A DNA stretch of 64,000 nucleotides. Origin: Okapia johnstoni (Eukaryota; Chordata; Mammalia; Artiodactyla; Giraffidae). The position numbers were made by a program, and so were the translations under genes. The DNA lies in NCBI GenBank assembly GCA_024291935.2, contig CM044320.1:55866001-55930000 (forward strand), written 5' to 3'. Under the pieces are notes generated by a model, which saw nothing but the letters and a program-made list of their open reading frames with translations, had not been told where the DNA came from and made no database searches. Shown in pieces: positions 1-12,535 of the stretch (position 1 is its first letter; the number at the start of each line of letters is the position of its first letter).

Positions 1-1680
1 ATCTATGGATTTAGTATAAATCTACTCAAAATTCCAGCAGGATTTTTTGTAGACACAGACAAACTAATTCTAATATTTATATGGAAAGGCAAAGGAGAAA
101 AATAGCAAAAATGATTTTGACGAACAAAGTTGTAGGAATTATATTACCAATTTTAAGACTTACTATAAAGTTACAGTAATCAAGATCATATAGAATTGGT
201 GAAGGAAAGAACATACAGATGAATAGAACAAGAGAGTCCAGAAACAGATCCATACAAACATACTGTTTTTTTCACAAAGATGCAAAGGCAATTTAATGGA
301 GGAAGTATGGCCTTTTCAACAAATGGTATAGAAGTCACTGTACATTCATATGCAAAATAAAAGAATACTGACTTTAACCTTATACTTACACAAAAATGAA
401 CTCAAAATGGATTGATCTAAATGAAAAATGTAAAACTTAAATGTTTATTAGAAAACATAGAAACAGTAAATCTTTGTGGCCTGAGATTAGGTAAAGGGTT
501 CTCTAAATCACAACACAAAAAAGAAAAAAATCAACAAGTTGGACTTTATCAAAATTAAAATCTTTTGTTTTGCAAAAAGACACTGCTAAAATAAAAAGAT
601 AAGCTACCAGATGGAAGAAAATATATGCAAATTATGTATCCAATAAATGATTTGCATTCAGAATAAAGAACTCTCAAGACTCAATGATAATAAAATAACC
701 CAATTTTTAAATGGGCTAAGGTTTTAACTATAAAATATTGATACTTCTGGCAAAGATATGGGGCAACTGGAACTCTCATACATTGGTAAAGCCACTCTGG
801 ATAGCAGTTTGGCAGTTTCTTATACAGTTAAAATACACTTACCATATGACCCAGCAATCCCATCCTAGCTATCTGACTTGCTGCTGCTAAGTCGCTTCAG
901 TCGTGTCTGACTCTGTGCGACCCCAAAGATGGCAGCCCACCAGGCTCCGCCGTCCCTGGGATTCTCCAGGCAAGAATACTGGAGTGGGTTGCCATTGCCT
1001 TCATTTAACTTAGAGAAAAGAAAATCTACATTCATACAAAACCTGTGTAAGAATGTTTACAGCTGATCTATTCATAACTGCCAAAGAAAAAAAGGAAACA
1101 ACCTAAATATCCTTCAATGAGTCAATGGATAAATTGTGGTATATTCATACAACTGAATTCTATAGTGCAATAAAAAGGAATGAACTAATGATACATACAA
1201 CAACTTGGATGAAACAAGATATTAAGCTGAATGAGACCAGCCGGTATCAAAATGTTGTATATTGTGTGATTCCACTTACATAACGTTTTGGAAAAGTCAA
1301 AAATTATACGAACTGTAAACAGATTAGAAGTTGCCAGAGTCTGGGGATGAGGAAAAGAGACCAACTACAAGGGGCAAAAGGGAACTGTTTGAGGTGATGG
1401 AATATTCTGTGTCTGGGTTGTGGTAGTTATAAGATGCTATATATCTGTCAACATTTATAGAAATGTTCACTTAAAAAGGGTAAATGTTACTCTATGTAAA
1501 ATTATCTTATAAACATGACTTTTATAAATAAGAAAAATAATCAAATAGGGGTAATCAATGACTGGAGGTATGTAGATTGAACAAGAACAGTAGAATGTTG
1601 ATGATTATTGAGGGGTACATGCAAGGATTTGTTACAATAGTCTATTTACTATGTATTTTTGAAAATTTTCATTAAAAAAA
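1..1680 (+). mobile_element. L1 LINE, 3' portion (sense), split by a Bov-A SINE
   Basis: The sequence matches the familiar 3' third of mammalian L1. It has the end of ORF2 (the stretch around 541-600 reads as degenerate FCFAKRH), then the 3' region with 'cccagcaatccca' near 850, and it ends in an A-run at 1672-1681. Stops occur in all frames, so it is a fossil. It continues to the left of the window. A Bov-A insertion interrupts it at 880-1002. Confidence 0.85.
880..1002 (-). mobile_element. Bov-A monomer SINE (minus strand) inside L1
   Basis: On the plus strand it begins with the (GCT)n tail characteristic of Bov-A2 and continues through the conserved 'gaatactggagtgggttgcc' block. Only one monomer is present. 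An imperfect duplication (atctgactt at 871-879, atttaactt at 1003-1011) flanks it, which fits target-primed insertion into the older L1. Confidence 0.85.
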
Positions 1681-1681
1681 A

Positions 1682-2090
1682 GGCCAGGAGAACCAGCGAA
1701 GGAAACTGAGAAGCAGTGGCCAGTGAGAAAGAAAACTGTGATGTTCTGGAAGCCAAACAAAAAAGCATTTCAAGGAGAAGGTTAGGTCAAAATAAGATGA
1801 GAACTTACAACTGATTATCAGGTTTAAGAGTCGTGAAAGCTTAAATGGAGTGGGGTTAAGAGAGAAAAAAGGAGAGAAATTAGTATTAGCAAGAATAGAC
1901 AACTCTTTCAAATAATTTTGCTGTAAATAGAAATGAGGTGGTAGCTGGAGCAGGGAGATCAAAATGAGGTTTTTTAAGATGTGACAGATTGAAATATATC
2001 TGAATGTTAATATTCTTTGACAAAGTTATTATTTTAAAGAATCATCAGCTAAATCTGGATGGAGTGTGTTAAGACCTCCAGGTCATATTA
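1682..2090 (-). mobile_element. L2 (CR1-clade) LINE relic, reverse-transcriptase region, antisense
   Basis: Blocks at 1682-1790 and 1845-1985 match the antisense of the L2 ORF2 reverse-transcriptase region. The reverse-complement peptide around 1690-1760 still resembles the L2 stretch just upstream of the RT palm. It is strongly diverged and frame-broken, as expected for a pre-placental element. The right end is a guess. Confidence 0.65.
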
Positions 2091-3769
2091 AATGATAAAA
2101 GTTACATTTCCCAAAATATTTTTGAGTGTTTTCTATGGTTTAGGCACTATTTTAAGGATTTCGAATGTTTTTCACTGAAATTTCATTCTTCAATAGTGAA
2201 CATTTTATAAAATATCTGCATACAAAAATGTTCAAAAGCATTATTTATAATAGAGAAAAATCTGGAAATAACTAACCAATAAAAGGAATTATAATAAATG
2301 ATGACAAATTCAAATGAATGAACTTTATAGTTATTCTCATGCTGTGTTTATAAATTTTTTAATGACAAAGGAAATACTTATGATAGCCTAGAAAAATCTT
2401 ATGCAAAAGTATATTTATTATATTATATTAACTATAAAAAATTTATGAAAAAATAATAAATTTTAAAAAATACAACAAGTATCTCTCTCTGAGGAGATTA
2501 TAGGTGATATCTGCTTTCTTTATATAGTTTTACTTGCATTTTCTAAAGTGTCTTTAATAAGCATGGCTTGATTCTGTAATCAGATATTAAAAAAATAGCC
2601 ATTCTTAAAAAAAACAAAAATAGTCATTCTTGTACTGAACTACATGAGCTAACAGATGACAATGACAAGGAAATTAGGAAACTGGTAATTTTTAGGTCCC
2701 TCCATGCTCAGTACAAGAAGGCTTAAATGTGAGCTTTACAAAACAAATCTTCAAAACTGAATTTAGAATCTTAGCTGGGCTATAGAATGAGGATGTGCTC
2801 AGTTCCTCATAACTGTGAACAAAGCAAGTCAGTAAGTTTTAACACAGACAGTATCATAATTACAGCAAAAGTCCTCTAGTTCTACACTGCATCACAAAAA
2901 ATTCAACAACAGCACCTTCAAATAAAAATTAAGGAACTCACTGGTTCCTACAATCTGTTCAACTAAGAAGTTTAAACATATGGACCTTGTTTGGATCCAT
3001 ATTCACACAATTATAAAAAAAGATACCTTACAGACAACTGGGGAAAACTGAACATGAAATAAGTATTGGATGACATCATCATCATTGCTAATTTTATAAA
3101 ATATGCAAATAGTATGGTAGTTATTGAAGTCATTATTAGTTGTAGACACATCTTGAATTATTTACAGGCAAAATGATGTGTTGATTTGTTTTACGATAGT
3201 CCAACTTCAACAACAACAACATAAACCTGTGTTGACTAGATATTGAATTCACGGTGGTTCATTTAGACCATTCTCTGGTGTATTTATGCTTAAATCTTCC
3301 ATTAAAAAAAAACTGAAAAGAAAAGAAACTTTACGTGAGTGGGGAGAGTGAGGATTTAGATATATTTCCAAGATTTTTTTCCATATCTCGATGGCAAATA
3401 AGACATCAAATGTCTAAAGAATCCAAAACAATATGTAGAACAGGAAACTGTTGGTGATTCTGACAGTAAAATATGCTTATGTAATGAATAAGACACATTC
3501 TGAATTAAGTCATAATTAAGACTAAAAATCAATAGTGTTATTCATATCAACAGGACATAAAGGGAAGCAATAACTAAGGTCTATAGATGGTGAGTACTGA
3601 GGGAGCACATATGTGCTGTTTCTATAGCACAGAACAGGCAGAGAATTCATAGATAAGGAAAATGTCAGGACATACTTCATTTTAGTACGTATTTCCTTCT
3701 ACTTCTCATGGAGAGATTTTTCTCAATGTAAAGCACAAGGACTAACAGTGACTGATCTGCAGGCTTTCT
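2091..3769. other. AT-rich interval, no recognisable gene or repeat
   Basis: No open frame above background, no splice-like conserved block and no repeat family I can name. Short A-runs at 2590-2620 and 3303-3330 are all that stands out. Ancient, highly diverged LINE sequence is possible. Confidence 0.4.
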
Positions 3770-3906
3770 ACTCAGTAATCATGTAACTGGCAGGCTATTT
3801 TTTTGAACCTCATCTATAAAAATGAGGGTAACTATACCTGCTTCCCAAGATATTACAAATCACTGGCACAGGACCTGGCACAAAGTATGCAACTTTAGTA
3901 AGTTGT
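3770..3906 (+). mobile_element. MIR SINE (sense), 3' half
   Basis: The order 'cctcatctataaaaatgagg' (3810-3829), then 'cctgcttcc' and 'ggacctggcacaaagtatg' is the MIR core and 3' order. It is cut off by a Bov-A insertion immediately downstream. Confidence 0.65.
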
Positions 3907-4028
3907 AGGAAATGGCAACCCACTCCAGTATTCTTGCCTGGGAAATCCCATAAACAGAGGAGCCTGGCAGGCTATATATATAGTCCACGGGGTCCCAAAG
4001 AGTTGGACACAACTTGGCAGCTAAACAA
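3907..4028 (+). mobile_element. Bov-A SINE body (sense)
   Basis: Starts at 'ggaaatggcaacccactcc', has 'ccagtattcttgcctgg' and ends 'gttggacacaacttggcagc'. This is the BovB-derived body without a tRNA head, so it is either a Bov-A monomer or a 5'-truncated Bov-tA. A small (TA)n expansion sits at 3972-3982. Confidence 0.85.
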
Positions 4029-4264
4029 CAGAATATTATTACTACTGAGTTTAACAGGAAGAAGAATATCCATTAGAGTGAGGTATGATATAAGGAAGCT
4101 CACCATCACTGTTTCTATTCAATATTAAATAGTAAGCCTTAAACAATAGCAGTAAGACACAAAAAAGAACCGAGAGATAGAAGAATTAGAAAAACAAAAT
4201 TTCCCTGAATTTAGCAATGTGACTGTGTGGAATCCAGAATCCAAGGACTAATTTAAGAATTTAA

Positions 4265-5460
4265 AAGAACTCAGGTGAAATGAAGCTCAATGTAGCAAAA
4301 TTAACAATGTATCTATATTCTAACAGCAATAGAAAAAAAGAACACATACACAATAACAACCAATATTACCTAGGGATATACCTAACAAAGGAAAAAGATC
4401 TTTAATGAAAAATAAAAATTATTATCAAAGGATATAAAAAACCCAAACAAATATAGTTATAGAGATCATATCTCTGACTGGAAAGACTCAGTGTTGCAAA
4501 GAAGCCAGTTCTCTTCATGTTAATCTATAAATTCAATGCAATTCCATCAAAAATGTCAATGGAATTTGAATAAGATCAAAGGAGATCTGCCTGACTAGTC
4601 ATAGGCTTCATATACAGTAATTAAAATATGTGTAAATAGAGCAAAGCAATGGAAAAGAACAGAGATCCTAGAAGAGACCTACATATATCCAACAACTTGG
4701 ATTATATTACAGGAGGCAACATTAATATTCAATAACAAATGGTTTGGGGCAACTAATTATCCATATAGAAAAAAAAATTAGAGCCTTTTTCATGCCACAC
4801 ACAAATATGAATTCCAGGTGGATTAAAAAACTTACATATGAAAAGCAAACCCTTAAAACTTTTAGAAAAACGTATACAAGAATCTTTACTGTGTTAGTCA
4901 CTCAGTCGTGTTCGACTCTTTGCGACCCCACAGATTGTAGCCCGCCAGGCTTCTCTGTCCATGGATTTCTCCAGGCAAGAATACTGGAGTGGACTGCCAT
5001 TCCCTTCTCCAGGGGAACTTCCCAACACAGGGACTGAACCCTGGCCTCCTGCCTCATAGGCAGATTCTTTACCATTTGAGCTACAGAGAAGTCTTATGAC
5101 TTCAGCAAAAGAAGGATTTCTTAAATAAGAATCTGAAACACAAAGTAGGAAAAGAGATTGCAATATTTAATGAATTTTTTAAAAATTTAAACTTTACACT
5201 TAAAAAATCATAAACAGTTAAAAGATACACTATAGACTTGAAAAAAATTTTAACATACACCTATGACAAATATTCAGTGTATACAAAAAGAAAAAGACAA
5301 CTCAACAGAAAATTTGGCAAAGACTCAAGAGTAGAAACCTAAAACACCAATAATAAAAGAAGAGAAGCTCACCTTCTACTAGTAATTAGGAAAATGAAAA
5401 TTAATACAAGGAAATACCATGTTACGCACAACAGACTGCTCAAAAAAATATTTTTAATAA
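4265..5460 (+). mobile_element. L1 LINE ORF2/3' fragment (sense), split by a Bov-tA
   Basis: It contains diagnostic L1 ORF2 blocks: 'accta(g)ggatataccta' near 4370, 'aattcaatgcaattccatca' at 4531-4550 and 'caaaatggattaaa'-type sequence near 4820. It resumes after the SINE at 5093. Many stops and frameshifts are present. Confidence 0.75.
4890..5092 (-). mobile_element. Bov-tA SINE (minus strand)
   Basis: The plus strand reads 'gtgttagtcactcagtcgtg' through the Bov-A body, then the reverse complement of the tRNA-Glu head with the box B region ('gggactgaaccctgg'). It is essentially full length and inserted in the L1 at 4265-5460. Open frames of 89-97 codons across it are repeat translations, not genes. 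Confidence 0.9.
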
Positions 5461-5982
5461 CTAGTTTTATAATACCATGTACTGGTACATCAATAGACTG
5501 TTAATTTTTATTGCTGAGCTGTATTCCATTATATACAGCTCATCGTTTGTTCATTTACTTATCTGCTGAGTACTGATCTGTTTCCAATTTTTAACTACTA
5601 CAAATAGAACTTGTATAAACATTCATGTATAAGTACTGAGGCAGACATAAAAGGACTCATTCCAGAGATGGAATGGCTGTGTTGTTATAATAAATGTATT
5701 TTTTTTTAAGTCAAACTATTTCAAAGTTACACCATCCTACATTCCTATCAGTAACATATAAGAGTTCTAGTTGCTCCCCATCCTCACCAACATTTAATAC
5801 AGTCATACTTTTTAAGATTAGTCATGCTAATAATAGTTGTGTACTGGTATATTGTGATTTTAACTTGCATTTTCCCAATGACTAATGCTGAACATCTTCT
5901 CATGGGTTTATTTGCCAACCACATATTTTCTATGGCAAAGTGTTCACATATCTTGCTAATTTTTTAATTGAGTTCTCCTATT

Positions 5983-6195
5983 GGGGCTTCTCTGGTGGCT
6001 CAGAAGGTTAAAGAATCCACCTGCAATGCGGGAGACCTGGGTTTGATCCCTGGGTTGGGAAGATCCCTTGGAGGAGGGCATGGCAACCCACTCCAGTATT
6101 CTTGCCTGGAGAATCCCCATGGGCAGAGGAGTTTGGCAGGCTACAATCCATGAGGTCACAAAGAGTCAGACACGACTGAATGACTAAGCACAGCA
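5983..6195 (+). mobile_element. Bov-tA SINE (sense), full length
   Basis: The tRNA-Glu-derived head begins 'ggggcttctctggtggctcag' with box B-like 'gggtttgatccctgg', followed by the Bov-A body ending 'gactgaatgactaagc'. It lies inside the antisense L1. Confidence 0.93.
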
Positions 6196-6285
6196 TCGCT
6201 GAATTATGAGAGTTCTACATATATTTTACATACAAGTATTTTCTTGTAGATGAAATCAGGTGCATTCAGAGTGGTATGGCTGAAG

Positions 6286-6571
6286 ATCAGTACTTTTTTT
6301 GGGAGGGGGGGTGTGCTGGGTATTTGCTGCTTCTTGTCAGCTTTCTCTAGTTGCAGCGAGTGGGGGCTACTCTCTAGTTACAATGTCTGGGCTTCTCATT
6401 AGGTTGGCTCCTCTTCTTGTGGAGCACAGGCTTTAGGCACACAGGCTCAGCAGTTGCAACGCATAGGCTTAGTTACCCCATGGCATGTGGAATCTTCCCA
6501 GACCAGGGATCGAACCTGTGTCCCCTGCGTTAGCAGGCAGATTCTTAACCACTGGATTACCAGGGAAGTCC
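6286..6571 (-). mobile_element. CHR-type tRNA-derived SINE (minus strand)
   Basis: The reverse complement starts 'ggacttccctggtaatccag', carries box B-like 'ggttcgatccctgg', then the long CHR tail domain ('gttgcaac', 'agcctgtg'). The A-rich tail appears here as the T-run at 6294-6300. It lies inside the antisense L1. Confidence 0.85.
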
Positions 6572-6862
6572 GACAAGTACATTCTTAGACATATTTCTTC
6601 CAATCTGTTAACCTGTCTTTTCATTTTACCACTGTCTATAAAAAAGAAATTTTGATGAAATAAAACATCAAACTTTTTAATACTTTGTGTTTTTTTGTGT
6701 TCATCTTTTGAAATTTTTGCCTGATCTATGATAATGATATTCTCAGAAGTTTTCTTCTAAAATTTCAGTTTTAGCCCTTACATATAAGTCTATGATCCAT
6801 TTTGAGTTAATTTTTTGAGGATGTCAAATAAGGTTATGAGGGTTTTTTGGTAATTTTTCTTA

Positions 6863-7340
6863 TGTGAGGAAGGGTAGCAGAAGCAAAAACGTCACTTCTA
6901 AGGATTATTTAAGAGAAAGCAACTGAAAAACAGATGCAAGAAAAGCTCTCTGTATTTGCCTAAAAGCAGGAGTTAAATTTACAAAGGTATCCTCCTCCCC
7001 TCTCTACCAGGAAAGACAAAAGTTAATCACGGAAGACAACCCTTACCAGCCTGGAGATGGCACCAGAGGACTCTAACAATCTTCACTAACATTTGCTTCT
7101 CCACAATTTGCCACCCTTAGAGACTCAAGGTCCTTCTACTTTGTCCTGTCACATCTCAAAAAATTTATTTTTCCTTTGTTAAGCTATATAAACCTAAGTT
7201 CTAACTGAACCTTTGAGTTACTTATCTAAGAGCTTCTCCCATGTACATATGAGATACACGTTAATAAATGTATTTTTCTCTTGTTAATATGTCTTTTGTT
7301 AAAGAGAACCAGCTGAGAACCTGGAACAGAAGGAAAAAAG
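6863..7340 (+). mobile_element. Solo LTR of an endogenous retrovirus (subfamily not assigned)
   Basis: This non-L1 block of about 480 bp splits the L1 cleanly. It starts 'tgtgaggaag', has a TATA-like 'tatataa' at 7185-7191 and a polyadenylation signal 'aataaa' near 7264. It is followed by T-rich sequence and 'agaaccagctgagaacc', an arrangement typical of a U3-R-U5 LTR. No internal retroviral sequence adjoins it. The right boundary is uncertain by about 15 bp. Confidence 0.6.
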
Positions 7341-9553
7341 ATTTTAATGGTTATCCAATTATTAAAGGACTACTTACTAAAAAGATATCCTTTCCCCACT
7401 GAAATGCTTTGGAAACTATCAAAATTCAATTGACCATAAACCTGTGGATCTACTTTTGGAATTCTATATTCCATTAACCTACATGTTTACTTTCACACCA
7501 ATACCACACTATCTTAATTACAAACCTTTATAATAAGTCTTGTGGTCAGGTAGTAAAAGTCCTCCAATGTGGATCTTTATTTTCAAACTTGTTTTGTTTA
7601 CTCTAGACCTTTTGTGTTTCCAGATATATTTTATTCAGCCTATCAACTGATTGGGACTGTGTTGAATCTATAGATTGGGAAGAACTGAAATCTTAACAAT
7701 ACTGTGTCTTCTCATAGGCAATATTTTGTATTTTTTAGTATACAGCTATCACATGTGTCTTGTCAAATTCAGCCCTAAGGATTTCATATTTTTACGTTTT
7801 TTGTAAATGCTATGTTTCATCCACTTCAATTTCAGACTGCTCTTCCAAGCATATAAACATAATTTTTATATACTGATTTTGTACCCTACAACCATCTTAA
7901 ATTTACTTCTTCATGATTTCCTATACACATCATGCTGTCCTCTGCAGTGGGAAACAGTTTTATTGCACTGGTGAGAATCATCAGTTCTGTATTGAAAAGA
8001 AGTGGTAAAAGCAAACGTTCACATCTTGTTCTTAGCAAAGAATTCAGTATTTCACCACTAAGTATAGTATTAACAGAAGGTTCTTCAAAGATGCCTTCTA
8101 TCATATTGAGGAAGTTTCCCTTCTAATTTGTTGAAATTTCAACACAAATGAAAGTTGAATTTTCTCAAATGCTTTTTCTGTTTCTCTTGAGAGAAGCCTA
8201 TGTTATTTCCTTTTTTAGTCTATTAATACAGTTAATGACATCGTCTGAATTTTGAATGTTAAACCAACCATTAATTGCTGGGATAAACCCTACTCGGTCA
8301 TACTGTATGTCATTTTTATTAATTGTTAGCTTCAATTTACTAAAATTTTGCTAAGGATTTTTGCATCTATGTTCATAACTGATACTGGTCTGTGGTTTTC
8401 TTACATCTTTGGTTTTGGTAACGAAATTTGGAAGTATTCCGTTCTCCTCTGAGTTTGTCAAAAGTTTATGTAGAAATGGCACATACATTTTTCCTTAAAA
8501 TTGCTGGTAGACATCAGCGGTGAAGCCCTCTGTGCCTGGAGTTTCCTTTGTGGAAAAATTTTAAACCACAATTCAATTTCTTTAACAGAGATCAGGTTAT
8601 CTGCTTCTTTTTGATTAAGCTTTAGCAATCTGTGTCTTCTAAGGAACCTGTCCATTTAATCTAAATTGTCAAATTTACCAGCATAGAATAATTTGTGGTA
8701 TTCATTATTATCTTCATAACACCTTAAGAAGTATCAGTAATGTCCCATCTCTCATTTGTGATATTGGAAATGCGCTCTCTTTTCCTTTTCTAAGTCTGGC
8801 TAAAAGTTTATTAATTTTGTTAACTGTTTTAAAGAACTAGCTTTTGAATTCATTGATATTCTCTGTTTTCTGATTTTTTTGCTCTAGTATTTGCAATTTC
8901 CTTTCCTCTGCTTCCTTGGAGTTAAGTTCGTTCTTCTAATTTCTTAAAGTGAAAGCTTAGGTCAGTGATTCTAGATCTTTTTATTTTCTAATACAAACAT
9001 TTAATGATCTAAATTTCATTTAAATACTACATCCTACAAATTTTGCTATCATATTTTCATTCTTTAAAAAATATTTTCTAAATTTTTTTTCCTAATTTCT
9101 CTTGTTCTTCTTTGAACTATATCTAATTCACTGTGTCTAATTTTCAAATGTTTGGGAATTTACCAGGTATTTTTCTATTACTGATATCCAATTTACTCCC
9201 CTTATGATAAAATAACATATTCTAAAAAAAATAATAATAATAACATATTCTGTGTAATTTAAATCATATATTTATTGAAACTACTTTTATGGCTCAGAAT
9301 ATAGCTTACTTTGTAAATATTATGTGAACACCAGAAAAGAATATGTACCATGATGTTGTTGGGTGGAGTGTTCTATAAATGTCAACTAGGTCAAGCAAGT
9401 TACTTACTGATTTTCTAATTGTTCTATCAATTATTAATAGAGTGGTGTTGAAATACCTAACTATACCGGTGGCTTCTCTATTTTTCCTTTCAGTTTTCTT
9501 TTGCTTTATGCATTTTGAAATTGTTATTGAATGCATAAATATTTGCCAACTGT

Positions 9554-9745
9554 GAATCTGCCTGCAATGCAGGAGAGACCCAGGTTTGATCCCTTAGTCA
9601 GGAAGATCCCCTGGAGAAGGAAATGGCAACCCACTCCAGTATTCTTCCTGGGAAATCCCATGGACAGAGGAGCCTGACAGGCTACAGTCCATGGGGTCGG
9701 GTCGCAAGAGTTGGACACGACTTAGTGACTAAACCACCACCATCA
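9554..9745 (+). mobile_element. Bov-tA SINE (sense), slightly 5'-truncated
   Basis: It starts within the tRNA head at 'gaatctgcctgcaatgcagg' and runs to 'gacacgacttagtgactaaa'. It contains a local 5-bp tandem duplication (gggtc gggtc near 9696-9705). It lies inside the antisense L1. Confidence 0.9.
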
Positions 9746-10600
9746 CCATAGTCCTCTTGAAGAACTGATCTTCTTTCCATCATGAAGTAACTCTCTATAT
9801 CCATAGTAATATCCTTGTTCTGAAACCTACTTTGTTGAATATGAATTAAACAAATTGATTAATTTGTCCTGCTTTCTTCTGATTAGTGTATGCATAGTGT
9901 ATCTTCTCTCATCCCTGTACTTTTAGTCTGTGTCTTTAAATATATTTAAAGTGGGTTTCTCATAGACAGCACCAATCAGGTCTTGCTTTTAAATGAAATC
10001 TGATAATTTCCACCTATTAATTGTAGCTTCAGGTCATTTGCATTTAAAATGATTACTGATATTGTTGGACTAAAATCAACCATCTTGGTGTTTGTTTTCT
10101 GTTTGTCCAATCTGTTCATCTTTCCTTTTTGGACATCTTTTATATTAATTAAGCATTTTTATGATTCAATTTTATCTTCTTTATTGACTTATCAACTATA
10201 CCTCTTTGCTTTCTTTTTCAAAGTAGTTTCTTTAGCATTTAGGGTATACATCTTCAACTTACCACTTTGTATGCTATAAGAACCTTAGAACAGTATACTT
10301 CTATTTCACTTTTCCCAACCTTTTGGGCAACTGCTATCATATGTCTTATCTCTACACATGTCATAAATCTTATAATAGTTTTATTATTGTTTTAAATAGT
10401 CAATTATCTTTTAAGTGTTTTTTTTCCCAAATAAGAGAACTCTAATATTTTCTTTATAGATTTCTGCTCCTCTTCATACTTTTACTTAAATTGAAATTTC
10501 CAATTGGCATATTTTTCTTCTGCCTTTAACATTTCTTATAATGGTAGTTTGATGGTGATTAATTCTATCAACTCATATATTCTTAAAAGGCTCTATTTAA

Positions 10601-10880
10601 TCTTCATTATTTTTATTGTGTATAATTCACTTACCACACAATTCACCCTTTTAAAGCACAGTTCAATAACTTTTAGTATATTTACAGATGTGCTTCTATT
10701 GCCAAAACAGATTTTAGAATATTTTTATCACGCTAAAAAGAAATGTCTATGCCCATAATTAATAACTTCCCATTTTCTCCCAATCCTTGGCCCTAAGGAA
10801 CTATGAATGTACTTTCTGACTTAAGGAATTTGCCCATTATGCACATATTCCTCCTCAATTTTGAAAGGTATTTTCACTGC
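10601..10880 (-). mobile_element. Ancient LINE 3' fragment, antisense (L1 M-type, tentative)
   Basis: The block 'attcacccttttaaagcaca' (10641-10660), then 'tatttacagatgtg' and 'aagaaatgtctatgcccat', matches a very common ancient LINE-type repeat read in antisense. The family name is uncertain. Confidence 0.5.
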
Positions 10881-10925
10881 ATATACCATTTAAGGTTGAC
10901 AGGCATTTTTTTAATTTAGGACTTT

Positions 10926-11270
10926 AATGCTGGGTGGTTTAAACAATAGAAATTTGTTTTCCCATAGTTCTGAAGGCTAGAGCTCCAAGTTCAGGTGTCA
11001 GCAGTTTGTTTTCTCTTAAGGCCTCTCTCTTTGGCTTACAGATGGCCACCTTCTCACTCTGTCCTCAGACGGTATTTCCTCTGTGCATCCATGTCCCTGG
11101 TGTCCCTGAGTGCCCAAATTTCTTCCTCTTATAAGAACACCAGTCAGACTGAATTAGAGGCCCTTCTTTAAAGGTTCTTTCCTCAAATACAGTCACATTC
11201 TAAGCCGCCGGGCGTTAGCGCTTCAACATATAAATTTGGAGGGGGGATATAATTCAGCCCGTAATACTTC
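10926..11270 (-). mobile_element. MaLR-type (MST/MLT1-like) solo LTR, antisense
   Basis: Read in reverse, it goes from the start region (11268 leftward, 'caacatataaatttgg' at 11224) to the end region with the polyadenylation zone ('caatagaaatttgttttcccatag' near 10945-10968). The order and spacing match ERVL-MaLR LTRs. A second copy in the opposite orientation is at 55978-56285. Confidence 0.65.
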
Positions 11271-11314
11271 TGTATATAATGTTTTGGGGGTTTTGGTTTT
11301 TTTGTTCCTGCCTC

Positions 11315-11520
11315 CTTTGAAGACTTTCTCTCTTCACTAGTTTTGTGCAATTTGATTAAGATGTGCCTTGGTACAGTTCTCTTCATGATTTTTCTATTTT
11401 GGGTTCTCACAGAACCAAGCAGTTCAAAGAACACAAAACAGAAAAATCATGAAGAGAGCTATACCAAAGCATATCATAATCAAATCGCTTAAAATCAGTG
11501 ATGAAAAGAAAACCTTAAAT
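11315..11520. repeat. Foldback inverted repeat (61-bp arms, about 87% identical, 20-nt spacer)
   Basis: Left arm 11347-11407 and right arm 11428-11488 are reverse complements with 8 mismatches in 61 positions and no gaps. Weaker complementarity (20 of 32) extends outward to 11315 and 11520. Both arms code the same peptide pattern in opposite directions (MKRTVPRHILIK on minus, MKRAIPKHIIIK on plus). This confirms an inverted copy of one LINE segment. Confidence 0.9.
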
Positions 11521-12439
11521 GAGCCTTTTGGATCTGTGAGTTTAGTTTTCAATAAATTTAGAAAACACACAGCCATCATTTTTCAAATATTTTTTCTGTC
11601 CCCATGCCCACATTCCCAAGACTACAATTATATGCATTCTTAGACTTTCTGATGTCACTATTCACTTATCACTGTATATTTATACTTTCAATCTTTTTCT
11701 TATGTTTCATTCTGGATGCTTCTATTGCTGTATCTTGAAGTTCACTATTTTTTTCTTCTGCAATACCGATTTGTTGTTAATCCCGTCCACTATATTTTTT
11801 CATTTTAGCCATTGCAATTTTCATCTTCAAGAATTTTGAGTTATTTTCTTATCTTCCATGTCTCTACTTAACATGCTTAATCTTTCCTCTAGCTTTTTGA
11901 ACCTATGGTATAGTTATTACAGCTACAATATCATTGTCTACTAAGTCTGTCATCTGTTATTTCTACTGACTATTCTTTTTCTTCCAAATGAACTACGTAC
12001 TCTCTACTTCTTTGTATGGCCTGATGATTCGTGATTGGATGTCAAACACTGTAAATTCTGCATTGTTAGCTGCTAGGGTTTTTCTTTAAATTTCTTTAAC
12101 TTTGAGCTTTGTTTCACGAATCAATGACTTGAAATAATTTGATCCTTCTTGAGGCTTGCTTTCTACTTTGTTAGTCAAATCCTTTAAACAGCAGCAAATC
12201 TGGCACCATTACTGAGACAATACCCTTCTAAGCACTCTACTCAATGTCCCAGATGTCAGAGCAGCTTCTGCACTAGTTAGTGGAATCAAAATATTTGTGG
12301 CCCTAGATTCCAGTTCTGACTAATGCTTTCTAATAATCTTTTCCTGGTCTTGGGTTAGTTTCCTCACTAATCAAGAACTGACACTCAGCTAAAGAGATTA
12401 AGGCAGTAAAAGAACTTACTGTGGTGATGAAATTATTGC

Positions 12440-12535
12440 TACTGAGCATCTGAAATGTGGTTAATGAACCCAAGGAACTGAATTCTTATTTAAATATCTG
12501 CATGTGGTTAGTAGCTACGGTACTGGACCATGAAG
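12440..12535 (+). mobile_element. hAT-type MITE fragment (tentative)
   Basis: 'gagcatctgaaatgtggtta' followed by 'ggaactgaattcttatttaaat' and ending 'gtggttagtagctacggtactggacc' is the order of a common mammalian MITE with complementary ends. The left terminus is missing. Confidence 0.5.

Larger units (their letters stand above)
5480..10600 (-). mobile_element. L1 LINE, long antisense copy (3' UTR through ORF2), heavily nested
   Basis: From left to right the plus strand shows L1 in reverse: 3' UTR (5500-5980), 3' ORF2 (6580-6860, 'gatccattttgagttaattttt' at 6795), then the RT and endonuclease parts of ORF2 (7380-10600, e.g. 'ccttctatcatattgaggaag' near 8093). Subtracting its four insertions leaves about 3.9 kb. 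It is riddled with stops. The insertions are Bov-tA 5983-6195, CHR 6286-6571, an LTR 6863-7340 and Bov-tA 9554-9745. Confidence 0.85.

Noticed and set aside
5983..6070. tRNA-Glu gene
   Set aside because: The tRNA-like heads here belong to Bov-tA and CHR SINEs. They lack a cloverleaf that closes and continue directly into SINE bodies.
7185..7191. TATA box of a host promoter
   Set aside because: It sits in a solo LTR inside an L1, with no downstream gene or CpG island; it is kept only as LTR evidence.
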